Positions 20,306-32,255 of a stretch of 64,000 nt of DNA are shown piece by piece. The position numbers and the translations under genes are program-made. The first letter of the stretch is position 1, and each line of letters opens with the position of its first letter. Source of the stretch: Takakia lepidozioides (taxonomy: Eukaryota; Streptophyta; Takakiopsida; Takakiales; Takakiaceae); assembly GCA_030704615.1 (NCBI GenBank), contig CM060731.1:59810756-59874755 (forward strand). The letters run 5' to 3'. A model generated the notes under the pieces. That model was not told the origin of the DNA. It saw nothing but the letters and a program-made list of their open reading frames with translations, and ran no database searches.

Positions 20306-22532
20306 ATGGCTTACTCTGTAAGAAGAGTGAGGTCCTCCTCGTTGCAAGACATACGAGTATGCAGAGAGTTGGACCCCTGGCTGGATGTTACGCCGTTCTA
20401 CAATCCTACTGAGCGCGACAAGGACTCTGATGATCTGCAAACTCATATGGATACTACACCAGCTAGTCCCCACAGGGCTTCCCATGGGACGCCCAGATCT
20501 TGTCGCACGCTGCGCAAGATCCCAATGTTGCCTCTTGTCCAGTCGCGGTCTAGATCTCCTGGTCCTAGTCGAGGGGAAGGAAGTCACCACGGTAGCCCTA
20601 GCTCTGAGATTCTCTATCCCATGCGTTCAATGCTCGCTGCAAATTTACCCACATCATCGCTACCAAGAGTGGATTCTCCCCAGTCAGATTCGGCCATGTC
20701 GTCTCCCAACTGCAAAGTTCTGTCGTTGACGTTGGAAAATTCAGAGCGTGTGAAAGCAGGGACCGAGACAGGAATTGGGCCATTTGCGGATTTTGAAGAA
20801 AGACTAGAAGCCCCCAAAGGGTCAATTTTACAAGAGAACACTGCTCCAGCTGAGCCTGTAGCCCAGAACGTGGTGGTGGTGGTTGTTGACGCAGAGAAGC
20901 AGTTCGCGACATCCGGCCTGGACTGGGCACTTTTGCATGTTGCTCGAACGGGGGACGATGTTACAGTTCTTGGGTTCCTTCGAAACGTCATGAGTCCAAG
21001 TACATATTACTCAAATTTGTTGCTTGCCCTCTAGCAGATTACATTCCTTACGTGTGTTGAAAGGCAACTGGTGTACGTTTTAACTGTAACTTTCTGGATA
21101 GCTATACTTTGGGGTAGGTAAGAAAGAGAGAGAGCTTTTGGGTAGCCAAGATACCAAAGCTTCCTCCATCGTAACTAATCATTGGGGTAGCTTTTCTTAC
21201 CAGTAGTCCTCCATTTTTGGAGCTCGATGAGCCTTGAAGTAAGAGTCTCTCGCTTGGGTGTGTTGTGCGTGCAGTGGGGTACAAGATGGTAGCGGACGTT
21301 ACGAAATTCACTGGTGTGCACGAGTCGTATTTGGAGAGGTTTACATTGGAGAGAAAGCAGGCCTTGGAGAAGAAGCTCTCTACCCACATAAAAGCCTGTG
21401 CAGGGAAAGGGGTAGGGTTAATCGAACCCCTCCTCTCGTCCATTGTTTCGCCTTTTAAGTTTGACCACTCGAAATAGACGACCTTGACAGGATGATTTGA
21501 TACTCATTTTGTGGAAGTCTCAGGGGCTAAATGTGTTGCCGTCTCATTTGTCTAGCTCTGTGTCGAATGCGGAATTGAAGAGGATGAGATCTCTAGTGTC
21601 CATATGTTCTGCTTACCTTACTTACCTTTAGTCTGCTATCCTTGCGTGTGAGTGAACACATACGTGTGTGCATAATCTCTAGGCAGAACGTTACTGACGA
21701 CAAGCTGACCACTGGGTTTTCAGATAAAGCTGCAAGTCCGTGTGGTACCAGGAGCTCTTCCCAAAGCGGTTATTGTGCGGGAGGCGGTAGCTCTTAACGC
21801 ATCATGGGTCGTCTTTGAGAGGTCCGTCTTTAGCATTCTATGCATATGAAGGTGTCGCGTCTGCCTGGGATTCTCTATGTTCTCTCCACTTGATGCAATT
21901 CGATATCGTCGCGTAGGGGTACTGAAACTGCTACTTTCTCCAGGCAGCGTTATTAATGTGGATATGGTTGCACAATCCATTTCAGGAAGGTGATGAAGGA
22001 CAGAAGGTTTTATATCGAAAACCTCTCTTGCCATGCTGTACGTATGAAGACTGACCAACGCACCACGGAGACCATCTGTTACCCAGGCCAGGGTTCAGTG
22101 GACTTTTCTGGCTCAATATCAATGACTTCGGACACATCTTCTGAATCCTCCTTCAGCAGTAAGAGTGACTCGCCCTCGATTTGGAAAAAACTCATAGGGG
22201 GCTCGAGGAGACATCTTCGCTCTCTCTCAAACAGTCCCCAAAGTTCGATTGCAAGTCGAAGCTTCGAACCAAGATCAGCTTCTCTGGCGCCCACATCAAG
22301 TACTGCGTCTGAGGACCTGCCAGACATATCCTTCTCCTTTGACTGTCCTCGTGATGCAAATGATTCCTTGGCCACAACGTTCAAAGCTCTGTACTTCGAC
22401 CAGTCGCCCATTAATAATCCATTGGATGCAGCACCTAGCCCGGGCTCCGAAGCATTCCTTCAGCGTCAACTAGATGTGCTCTCTCAATATTCAAGTCACA
22501 GGACATCGGCCCCGACTGTCATGGCTACCTGA
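20306..22532 (+). CDS. Universal-stress-protein-like (adenine nucleotide alpha-hydrolase-like) domain protein
   Basis: Four exons, 20306-20987, 21275-21411, 21724-21821 and 21986-22532, join in frame with GT-AG introns to 487 codons. Residues up to about 190 are Ser/Pro-rich and look disordered. A USP-like Rossmann fold follows: VVVVVVDAEKQFATSGLDWA and VTVLGFL (first strand and helix), KMVADVTKFTG, VRVVPGALPKAVIVREAVAL with WVVFE (exon 3), and KDRRFYIENLSC at the start of exon 4. This is the domain at the N-terminus of plant kinases of the SELMODRAFT_444075 type, but no kinase follows: the last 170 residues are Ser-rich and end at TGA. The role is unknown, possibly signalling. Exon 1 donor GTCATG is weak, and further 5' exons cannot be excluded. 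Confidence 0.68.
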
Positions 22533-24329
22533 AGGTGAACTTGCAGCAGTTGACACGTTGGATCCAGGTACTGGGCTCGCTACGAAGACAGTCCTAAGGT
22601 TGTTTCTGTAATGAGGCTGGATGGTCAGATTTTGTTAGTAGTTGTAGGTGTAAGATGTAGACACTCACATGAGAAACTCCAAATCATTGCGATATCTAGA
22701 GTTCACATTCCACAACTCTTGTGGATCTCGAGAAAACCTGGATCTCCTTTTAGATTGTTCATAACTAGAACTTGGATCTGCTAGAGCTTCCTCTTGCAGA
22801 GGAACAATATTGAGTATTTCAAGAGCCATGCAGAGTGAAAGTAGCCTTGACAATTCTCTAGAATCGGTTTTTGGAGGATATGGCATGTAATATAGATTGC
22901 TTTCTTTTGTAGTCCACCATCAAAAGCTCTGGAGTTATTTCCTTGGTGAAGTCTTACGTCTCTACATAAAAGTTTAAGTGGCTCCATGGCTGCAATGTTG
23001 TACACGTAATTCTGTAGGTTGCAAAACCACAATACCATCAGACATGCCATTGAAATTCCTGTGCAGTGAAGTGGAGAAACGGGGCAATCGAAACTGAATA
23101 CTGACGAGCTATGTGCTGCTTACTTAGTACAGCGGAAGCTGTCAAGCAGCCATTTCTTGATCATATCAAGATAAACTTTATTCAGTACCACTAGATGATA
23201 AAGAATCCGTGGTGACTCAAATTTTATCCTAAACGTATGATTGTAATGGCAATCTGCTCATTTGCATCTTGTTTGTTAATTCACCTCATCGTAGGCAACA
23301 ACTCTTCCTAAAAGGCTACTGGCATGGGAGGCATGTCGCGCACCTCACTTCGGTAAGCTCCCTTCAAGTCATAGTTAATCGTTTTGATGCGCGCGCCTAA
23401 CTCCCAACCTGGCCGCTGGCCAACTCGGAGCTTCGGCTGCTCACCGGGACATAACGGTCCTCCTTTTCTCCCCCCAACTGACCCTCCATCAATTTGGGCC
23501 TAGTGGAAATTCCCTTTGGTAGATGGCAGTCCGGAATAGCTCCCCACTTCTTGGTCGCTTTCCGGCTCGTTCGCTTACTCACTAGTTTTTGGTCACCAAC
23601 GGGCTTGCTCTCTTTCACTTTCAACTCACTTACATTCATTTGTTCAATCAGCGGATCACTTCAGCAGCAACATTTCGTGGTGAAATGCAAGGGACTATCC
23701 AAACTAAAATCTCCAAGGACTCCCTACTTGAGTCAGCAATCTTGAACATTGACTAGATTTTGCCCATTTGCTCAAGAACATAGATCTGATTGTTGAAGTG
23801 TGGTACGCAAGGTGGCAGAGTGGTGAAACCCTATGGAGCTTTATTTACAAACTGATATGAGGCCATTGTATGAAGGATGAAAAGTTCCCACAACAAAAGA
23901 AGTGTATGTGTGAAACTAAGTTGATGAGGAGAAAATATGTTAAGCTAAGCTGGAGGATCATCCCATCTAACTGCCTCAATCAAATCAGACAACAAAATGG
24001 GTGTGGCATCGAGTAGGCAAAACGCTTTTCATCTCCATCTTTTTTTTCTACATTTGCTTTAGGCAGCTTGCTGATGTCTCTCCTAGCTCTTATGGCTGGC
24101 TCCCTGCCTTGCAGTGGCTTAGGATCTCTGACGGAACAGTTTTTGCGTATCTCTAAGTTTCATTTGTGTAGGTAGGATGGCTGGTTGGTCGGCCTTAATC
24201 TCTCTCGCTAATTTCCTGGCAGCTAATTTTTTGGGCCCTCAGACTAAGTATTCAGTTTTGCTCCAACCCCCTTCTCGGTTGCTTCACTCCTTATTATAGC
24301 TTGTCAGGCTGCAGCTCTAGTCTTTGGAC
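22533..24329. other. 3' flank of USP-like gene; no gene recognised
   Basis: The first few hundred bases are probably 3' untranslated region. Short frames on the minus strand (22665-23050) and a pair of overlapping frames near 23400-23750 have no recognisable family. Nothing else noticed before the copia insertion site. Confidence 0.35.
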
Positions 24330-24334
24330 TATCA

Positions 24335-24641
24335 TATTGAAATTCACTGTGTAGTTGATCCAATGAAATACATTGGTCTAGATTCTGAGTAGGACTGCCA
24401 GGTCATTTCATCAAGATCGGTGGCGTTCCATCTTCGGTTCATTTTGAATTGTTAGTTCCCGCTTTTAACTTTTGCTGGTTAGCTGCAAGTTAGAGTGACT
24501 GGATGATTGTTGTCACCATGGAGTATATCTCCTTGTAAGAGACATGTTCTTGCTGGCTTTGTAATGTCCAGTTTTCATATGCTACACTGCAATGAAGACC
24601 TTCTTGATGTGTGCATATTACCTTTTAGTCTGATTTCAACA
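24335..24641 (+). repeat. 5' LTR of copia element
   Basis: 307 bp starting TATTGAAATTCACTGTGTAG and ending GATTTCAACA. Pairs with 29276-29584. Followed directly by the primer binding site. Confidence 0.92.
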
Positions 24642-24655
24642 GGTTATGGGCCCAT
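24642..24655 (+). promoter_or_regulatory. Copia primer binding site (initiator tRNA-Met type)
   Basis: GGTTATGGGCCCAT begins at the base after the LTR. It matches the internal initiator-Met-tRNA complementary site used by Drosophila copia and related elements. Confidence 0.75.
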
Positions 24656-24813
24656 GGCGTTGTCGTGAAGCTGCGCCATAGAAGTGTTAAACTAGAGCAT
24701 TGGATATTGAAAATATTTTGATTCATTGTACAACAGTCTAGGTATTGCCTTCTGGTTGAGATGAAGGAGACTTTGAGTTACCTAGTTTAGAGAGACCTTG
24801 AATGCTAAGAAAG

Positions 24814-25755
24814 CATGAGTTCTAAAGAAGAGGCCAAGGAATTGGCAGGGGTGGAGAAGTTTAATGGAAGTAACTTCCACTTGTGGAAATTCCAGATGCA
24901 ATTCATCTTCAAGGCACGAGACCTTTGGATGTGGTGAATGGAAGAGATAAACTGAGCGATGCTGAGAACAAGGATGCATGGGAGCTGCGTGATAATAAAG
25001 CTGCAGTGACCATATTGCATTCAATTGACAGAGAGCACATGGAACAATTGATTAATTGTATGACAGCAGCAGAGATGTGGGAGATGCTAAACATGATACA
25101 TGAGCAGATTGCAGAAGAAAACATAGCGCATCTGCAAGAATTTTTTTACAAGTATCATATGCAGGAGACTGATTCCATTTCTACCAACTGCAGTACCATC
25201 TCTGCTCTTTGGTAGAAAGCTGAATGATCTTGGAGAGAAGATCAGCGAGAGGCAATTGTTGACAAAGATGAAGGTAGCTATGAGCCATTACTTTTGGCTT
25301 GGGATAGTGTACCTGCATCAGAACAAACGTTAAAGTCGTTTCATGCAAGGCTGCTAAAGAGAGAGTCAGCCATTAGGAATAGAACTGCTATTACAGATGA
25401 AGAGAGTGACCGAGCATTCTTTGCAGGAAGAAGCGGTGGGAGTAGTAGTAGCAATTCGAAGCAGAAAGATCTGACGCCAGAACAAAGAAAAGAGAGGGCG
25501 CTTAAAATAGCAGAGCAAAAGAGGACATCAGATTGTCATAATTGTGGAGAAACCGGCCATTGGGCCAGAGAGTGTACCAATCCCACTAAGAAGAGAGATC
25601 ATAAGAAGTATTCAAAGAGTCAGGCTAACATTACAGAGGTTGATGCTTTTGTTACTATCTCTGAGAAATTGAGCATTCAGTCTTTGATGAAGAAGATAGT
25701 CAGACACTGTCTATCATTGAGGGATCTGAAGAGGGCACAAGCACAGTCATCCTAG
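24814..25755 (+). pseudogene. gag: gag of copia element
   Basis: Starts MSSKEEAKELAGVEKFNGSN with the usual F.G.N...WKFQM copia-gag signature, shifts frame near 24935, and continues through 24883-25215 (DAWELRDNKAAVTILHSI, typical UBN2 region) and, after a broken stretch with stops at 25213-25230, through 25294-25755. A CCHC knuckle CHNCGETGHWARECTN lies near 25530-25580. Gag forms the particle that packages RNA. One frameshift and several stops inactivate it. Confidence 0.8.
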
Positions 25756-25796
25756 ATGATTCTCATGACAAAACTGATAATACTACAGTAGAGAGT

Positions 25797-27437
25797 ATGG
25801 TGAATTATGTGCATCTCACCATAATAGATGATGCATGGTTTGCTGATACAGTAGCCTCCCAACACATGACGGAAAAAAAACATTGGTTCACGAACCTTAA
25901 GCCTGTCAGACATGGGAGTTGGGGAGTCAGAGTTGCCACAGACAGTACTGTGTGGGTTGCTGGGATAGGTGACATAGAGATTTTATCTCTTGTTAATGGC
26001 ATTTGGCAGAAGGGAGTGATTCAAGGTGTTCTTTACGTACCTAATCTCAAAAAGAACTTGTTGTCTGTTGGTCAAATGACAGATAAAGGTATCTATGCAG
26101 TGTATGATAGATATACTTGCAGAATGTATTCAAGTACAAAGAGACTTGTTATGGCAGGAGTCAAAGACGGACAACTATGGCGTATGCAGTTTAAGGTTGT
26201 CATCCCAAGTAGTCTTGCAAATTTGGTAACCAAGTCAATGATCTCTACATCTTAGAGCAGAAGCAGTGGTAGTTCGTCAGGTTCTAGTGGTTGAGATGAG
26301 AGTATTAGCAAGTGGCATGCCAGACTTGGTCCTATCCACTTTGACATGATCAAAAAGATGAGTAAAGAGAGCATGGTTACTGGATTACACCTCAAAGAAA
26401 AGAGTGCAAATAAGGGGTGTTATGATCAGTTTTGTGTTGGATGTGATTATGGAAAGAACCAGAGACAGAGCTTTCCTGTCAATCCAACACGACAGAAGGC
26501 AGATAGACCGGGAGAGTTTTATGGGGATGTCTGGGGTCCAATGAGTGTTGCATCTGTGGGAGGGGCAATGTTTTTTGTCTCGTTTAAGGATGACTATAGT
26601 GGATATAAACTCTTATACTGCATAAAGAGGAAATCAGAAGTTCTTGAGTGCTTCAAGAAGATGAAGAGAGAGTCATTCAGAGAAACAGGAAATAAACTTG
26701 TCAAATTTCGAAGTGATCGAGGAGGCGAGTTTACAAGTACAGCATTCAAGAACTACCTGGAGGAAGAAGGAATCCGTCAAGAATTGACAACACCCTATAC
26801 TCCAGAACAAAATGGAGTTGTTGAGCGGGACAATCGCACCTTGATAGAATCTGTTCGCTCCATGCTTCATGAAAGAAAGGTGCCGCTACAATTCTGGGGT
26901 GAAGGAGTACAAACTGCGGCATATCTGTTAAATCGAGCCGGTTCTAGACTCTTGGAGGGGATGACACCAGTGCAAGCATGGTGTGGTCGGAAACCGGATA
27001 TATCTCATCTGAAAGTTTTTGGATGCGATGCTTTTGTCCACATACCAAAGCCACTTCGCCATAAATTGGATTCCAAGAGTACAGAGTGTATTTTCCTTGG
27101 ATACTCTCACGAGAGCAAAGGGTACAGACTGTGGGATAAATCCAAGAAAAAGGTCATCATAAGCCGAGATGTTCTCTTTAATGAAGAAATTCAAGGGACA
27201 CCTGGAGAAGTTGAGGCGGCACAAGTGCATAAAGTGATGACTATTCATTCCTTTGAAGAACATGATAGCACATTTCAGCAGCAGAACACGACCGATGCAC
27301 GTGCGCCATTGTCAAACATTCCTATGGTTGTACCAGAGAATGATCTCATTGTTGACATTCCCATTGAGCCATCTCAGCCAAATGGTGGGATAAGCTTCAA
27401 TCAAGAAACCTCAAATAATGAGAATACTGTGGTTTAA
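25797..27437 (+). pseudogene. pol: Protease and integrase region of copia pol
   Basis: The protease region reads WFADTVASQHMT where D-S-G-A is expected, so the catalytic loop is altered (Gly to Val, Ser to Thr). GVLYVPNLKKNLLSVGQ follows, the usual gag-pre-integrase lead. After a stop at 26253 the integrase runs 26346-27437 with a CDYGKNQR segment, GDVWGPMSVA (first Asp), RSDRGGEFTS (second Asp) and TPEQNGVVERDNRTL (Glu), then KVFGCDAFVHIPKPLRHKLD. The DDE triad is intact. Integrase inserts the cDNA into host DNA. Confidence 0.88.
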
Positions 27438-27549
27438 AGGTGGGAGCAGTATGAATTCTACGAGAAATGGGATTGAAGATGCATCTAACAATGATGGTAA
27501 TGGAGAAATGGATGCACCTTTTCGAGAGGGACGACAGCGTAATCCTCCA

Positions 27550-29252
27550 AACAGATATGGAGATTGGATTGCATTACCTGGAACATTTACATCGTTTGCT
27601 GGTGTTGTTCAGGCAGTTATGGAAGAACCACAGACTTATGAGCAAGCAATGACATCTGAAAACAAATCTGAGTGGGAGAAAGCAATGATGGAAGAGTATT
27701 GTTCATTGCTAAAGAATGGTACCTGGACACTTTGTGAAATGCCATATGGACGCACAACAGTAAAAAAACAAGTGGGTTTTTAAGATAAAAACCAAGTCAG
27801 ATGGGAGTATTGATCGGTATAAAGCCAGGGTTGTAGCAAAAGGTTTATTCTCAGACCTATGGTGTGGATTACGAGCAAACTTTTGCTCCAGTTGCTAAAT
27901 TCAATTCTATTCATACTATCTTGTCGATTGCTGCAACGGAAAACATGGAGTTACTGCAGTTTGATGTGACAACGGCTTTCCTTCATGGCGACCTAGATGA
28001 AGAAATCTTTATGGAGCAGCCCAAAGGTTTTGTCAAGGAAGGTCAGTCAAAGCTAGTATGCAGACTCCTTAAAAGCATCTATGGCTTGAAACAGGCTTCA
28101 AGAACCTGGAACTCAAAGTTCAATGAGTTCTTGACACGATATGAGTTGAACGCTACCACTGCCAATCCTTGTGTGTATGTGAACCAGACGAAGCCTACTC
28201 TCATAGTGGCCATCTTTGTTGATGATGGTCTGGGAGGATGTACAGATACACAGAAACTCACACAGGTTGTTACCCATCTCTATACCATGTTTGAAGTGAC
28301 AGCGGGACCTGCTGACTGCTATGTCGGACTTCGCATAAGCAGAGATCGTGGTCAGGGAGCCATCTATATTGACCAGATGCAATATATACTTCGCATCTTG
28401 CTGAAATTTGGTTTTGCTGATGCACATGCTGTTTCCACGCCAATGGATCCAAATGTTCACCTATAGATTGGAAATGTTGGGACCGATGGGACTCATGCCC
28501 CCACATTGTTGTAGGCATGTTTTTGGAAGGCAAAAAAGCGGATGATCCCAACTTTCCATACCTTGAGACTGTCGAAAGCATTATGTTTGCGATGATGGGG
28601 TCGAGACCTAACATTGCTTTTGCCGTAGGAACAGTGACAAAGTTCTCAACAGCTCCAAAGGTGACTCACTGCAATGCAGTTCATCGCATAATGAAGTACC
28701 TCAAGGGTACTGCTCATTACAAACTGTGTTATACTGCAGGAACAAGGACAAATACCTTGATAGCTTATGCAGACGCTGACCATGCCGGAGATATCAATGA
28801 CAGAAAAGCAAGAAGTGGATGCGTTGTTTTTTTGAATGGAGGACCGGTGACTTGGGTCAGTCGCAAGCAGCAGTGCGTTGCTAGCTCCACGACTGAAACT
28901 GAGTACATAGCTGCTGCATTGATAGGAAAGGAGGTCGTATGGCTTCGGAGATTTGTCTGAGATAAGTTTTCCTCAAACCACACCTACAGATGTCTTTGGA
29001 GACAATCAGAGTCCTATCCGGTTAGTTTTCAATCCGGAGTTCCACAGACGTACAAAACACATTGACATTCAATATCATGTCATTCGTGATTTTCAGCAGA
29101 GGAAACTCATCGACCTAAAGTACATCACTACCAATGAGCAAGTTGCAGACATTCTCAGTAAGGCTCTTACTCCTGAGAAGTTTGTCCATTTCCGTCGTAT
29201 GTTGAGCCTTGTTGGTTGTTCAATGAGTGGGAGGAAGAGTCGATTTCATTGA
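27550..29252 (+). pseudogene. pol: Reverse transcriptase and RNase H region of copia pol
   Basis: The RT domain starts near 27620 (EEPQTYEQAMTSENKSEWEK, NGTWTL), has frame breaks at about 27765 and 27846, and continues 27864-28466 with DYEQTFAPVAKFNSIHTILS, QFDVTTAFLHGDLDEEIFME, LKSIYGLKQASRTWNSKFNE and FVDDG (the YVDD-type site). RNase H follows in 28517-28960 and 28953-29252: TLIAYADADHAGD, SGCVVFLNGGPVTW, SSTTETEYIAAA, then RTKHIDIQYHVIRD and ADILSKALTPEKF. A stop at 28464 and frame changes at 28500 and 28955 break the gene. Confidence 0.88.
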
Positions 29253-29275
29253 TCCACTACTACATTGAGTGGGAG

Positions 29276-29584
29276 TATTGAAATTCACTGTGTAGTTGAT
29301 CCAATGAAATACATTGGTCTAGATTTCTGAGTAGGACTGCCAGGTCATTTCATCCCGATCGGCGGCGTTCCATCTTCGGTTCATTTTGAATTTGTTAGTT
29401 CCCGCTGTTAACTTTTGCTGGTTAGCTGCAAGTTAGTGTGACTGGATGATTGTTGTCACCATGGAGTATATCTCCTTGTAAGAGACATGTTCTTGCTGGC
29501 TTTGTAATGTCCAGTACTCATATACTACACTGTAATGAAGACCTTCTTGATGTGTGCATATTACCTTTTAGTCTGATTTCAACA
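29276..29584 (+). repeat. 3' LTR of copia element
   Basis: 309 bp, preceded by the purine-rich tract ATTGAGTGGGAG (29264-29275) and followed by TATCA. Same TA...CA termini as the 5' LTR. Confidence 0.92.
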
Positions 29585-29589
29585 TATCA

Positions 29590-30700
29590 TTCTCTAGTAC
29601 TTTCCTCTGATAATCTCTTGGAGCATGGCTTCCTGATCTATTAGGGCTTCAGGGTGGTACTTAGTTGTTTAAAGCTTGCCCTAGGTGGCTGGTCATGGTG
29701 TTACCGATCTTCAAGATGTAATAAGCCTTATGGCCTCCTGTCCTGGTTAATTTTTCCAAGGCTCCCCTTTATTAATATGATTTAAAGGGCTTCCTCCCCT
29801 TTTATTAAAAAAAAACAAACACTTGAACCATGCATATCAGATGATCATTCTTATTTACATAACTCGGTACGGTTGGTGTCGTCTCTTTTTTTCTTGAAGA
29901 CATCAAGTACCGGGGAATGCCTTGAATGGAGGGCATTCCTGACTGAAGCCTCCCAAGGGAAGGCCTTAAATTCTCGGAATGCCTGACACGAGGGGCATTC
30001 CACTGCATGAATGCTTGCCAAAAAAATTAAGAAAGTATATCCATTGGAAGTAAGAGAAATGTAATGGGTGCATTCGTGCATTGTGCATTCCAAATCGTAA
30101 AATGCACTCGACGAACCTGATTGGAATATTCCGCCTTGCGGAATGCACCTTGATGAATTCTTGTTTTTAAGGGCACGATAAATACATATACAACTTTTGT
30201 GGTGAGGGTCGTTGGCAACTGTGAGCTTCAAACGACTGATGTACTACTCGAACGAAAGATGTCAGTTTAATTCTTTTTGTTACTTTATATTTTTTCTTAA
30301 AAGAGTTTTTCTTTCCTTAAGCTTTCTCTTACCAAGAAGGCCCTTTTAACTCCAAATAGAAAGAAAAATCTTGCAGTGTCCGTAAAAGTGTCGGGGTGAT
30401 TATTCCTTATGTGAAGTTTAGGTTGATTGGACTCATTCTAGATCAAGCTGCGATTGTAACCTCTTGGAAGGCCTGTTATAAAAAGGGCTAGCCACTAGCC
30501 ACCTCTCGCTCCGTGTGTGGTCCGAATTCCACATATGGAATGTTGAACATATGATACATATTCCCCTAGCTAATTGTTACCTTTTTTAATGTTAACCTCG
30601 AAAGGGCCAGGATCAAAGCCTAGGAATCACTTCATAATTCGTGAGATACCGTGTCAGTCTTTATGATTACTTAGCTAATGGTATGGCTTGCATTCTCTAC
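29590..30700. other. Intergenic with retroposon tail and GGAATGC/GCATTCC repeats
   Basis: A plus-strand retroposon 3' end with poly-A (29785-29818) matches the minus-strand tail at 16140-16190. Between about 29912 and 30150, GGAATGC and its complement GCATTCC recur at least eight times, giving several possible short hairpins. No gene is supported; minus-strand frames here are translations of these repeats. Confidence 0.4.
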
Positions 30701-31010
30701 ATTACATACCGAGTAATGGATCATTTTCATTGCCAGACCACGACTGTAGCACACTTTCCTCTATCGTTTTCTCATGAATTTCCAACCATACCAATACCCT
30801 CCTCCAAGTAAATATGACATCCAGTTCAGGCATTTTTATCCACCCTGGTCTCGCACTTGGCATGCATGTTGACAAGGGTGTTGAGTAGAGAGTTGTGTGG
30901 ATTGAATCCCATTTCTGATGATATGGCAGTGCACCGGCTCTCCCTCTGCTGGGCCTTTTATGCTGATGCACAGGGATAAGTATTCTGCAGCAATGCCTGG
31001 AAGGTGCCTG
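30700..31010 (-). pseudogene. PPR gene fragment
   Basis: Minus-strand frames contain EGEPVHCHIIRNGIQSTQL followed by a decayed version of LNTLVNMHAKC, the boundary between PPR motifs in plant PLS proteins. Frames change at least twice. It is about 340 bp from the next PPR fragment and probably part of the same decayed array. Confidence 0.5.
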
Positions 31011-31348
31011 TGTCAAATGTGTAGCACCTGTGTAGCACCTCTGTCAAATGTCCTGCAATGTGTACTCACATCCCCACAAATGCTGGAAGAGTTGTTGTTG
31101 ACTCCCTCTCTTGGTCCTCATTCAAAAGCGGTCGAGTGCAGGTGTCCAATCAAGCAACTGTGCCTCAATCAACTAACATTTATGTTTGCTTGAGGTGGAA
31201 CTCTTATATGATCCACTAAACAGTATCCTATCTCCTGTCGGCCTGGGGTTCCATGGTGCACATTGACAGATTGTGGTGGCAGATAAATGACCAACCCTCA
31301 ATCTAAACCTAGACATGTTGCATATCCAGGTCTCTGCTATTTGATGTA

Positions 31349-31960
31349 TTAGAATTGTTGCCGGATGCCATGTGGTACAATTCTAGCTTTGCCATGGACC
31401 TCTTCGCCCTTTTCCAGAGCTGTCAGGCTTGCACACGCTTTGCAAACACAAACAAATGTGATGTGGTTGGGCTTCACCCCTTCGCGCATCATTTGCTCAT
31501 AGGTCTCCAAAGCATTCCTACCACACCCATGCTTGGTAAATCCTGCCAACATTATATTCCATGTGATCAAACATTGTCGAGGCATTCTGTTGAACACTTG
31601 GTGAGCATCCATGATGCTCCCGCACTTAATATACATGTTGACAAGGGTGTTGAGTAGAAAAACATTTGGCGTGAATCCACTTTGGATAATGTGAGTATGC
31701 ATCTGATTTCCAGCTTCCAGACCTTCCACCTTGATGCACTTAAGCAAAACAAAGCATCTTCATATGCCCAGAAGTGCCAGAAGAGGCATTGTGGACTCCT
31801 CTCTTGATCCTCTTTCAGAAGCTGTGGTCATGGTTGAGGTGCCTGATTTATCCGATTGGTGTGAAGCAAGAAAATTGTCGGCGGACTTCGTTCACAACTT
31901 CTTGAGTAGTACGGCCAACAATGGCACAAGCCCAGACACTAAAACGATAGATGAGCATTG
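31349..31960 (-). pseudogene. PPR gene fragment, partial duplicate of 33900-34440
   Basis: The 132-codon minus-strand frame (31349-31747) reads GLEAGNQMHTHIIQSGFTPN, LNTLVNMYIKCGSIMDAHQV, then TWNIMLAGFTKHGCGRNALE and YEQMMREGVKPNHITFVCVC, a full L-P-S type repeat set. 31750-31960 matches the region upstream of the corresponding repeat at 34207-34440 at DNA level. It is a local segmental duplication of the PPR gene 5' part. No intact start or complete gene. Confidence 0.7.
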
Positions 31961-32061
31961 ACCCTAGCAAGCCTGCAACAAAAACCTCTGGTACTGCAAT
32001 GTCCACCTGTCTCCAACTCGAGAAATCTTAGTTCTCAACATGATTTCAAGTTCCAAGAAGG

Positions 32062-32170
32062 GTGTATTGCAGTGAACTAGCTTCGGACAAGGATATCACC
32101 TGGGTGCTACTGCTCAAGGCATACATGTCCACCAGGGCAGTGTTCAAAATGACATCTGGTAATATGACAG
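32062..32170 (-). pseudogene. Short PPR motif fragment
   Basis: Contains the complement of CATACATGTCCACCAGGGCA, the coding sequence for the ALVDMY portion of a PPR motif that recurs at 33018, 33306, 33591 and 33896. Too short and broken for more. Confidence 0.45.
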
Positions 32171-32255
32171 GCATTCACCTTTTTGCCTCGGTTGTCCCAC
32201 TATTGACTGGGGTCAGAAAAGTATTCATTCCACAGCTTCTCCTCATCTCTGTTAC

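Larger units (their letters stand above)
24335..29584 (+). mobile_element. Ty1/copia LTR retrotransposon
   Basis: A 5.25-kb element with LTRs of 307 and 309 bp and a perfect target duplication TATCA (24330-24334 and 29585-29589). LTRs begin TATTGAA and end TTCAACA, so the terminal dinucleotides are TA...CA and not TG...CA in both copies. The primer binding site GGTTATGGGCCCAT follows directly, as in copia elements primed by initiator tRNA-Met. Order is gag, protease, integrase, RT, RNase H, diagnostic for copia. The LTRs differ at about ten substitutions and two single-base indels, so the insertion is not very recent. ORFs have several stops and frameshifts. Confidence 0.93.
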
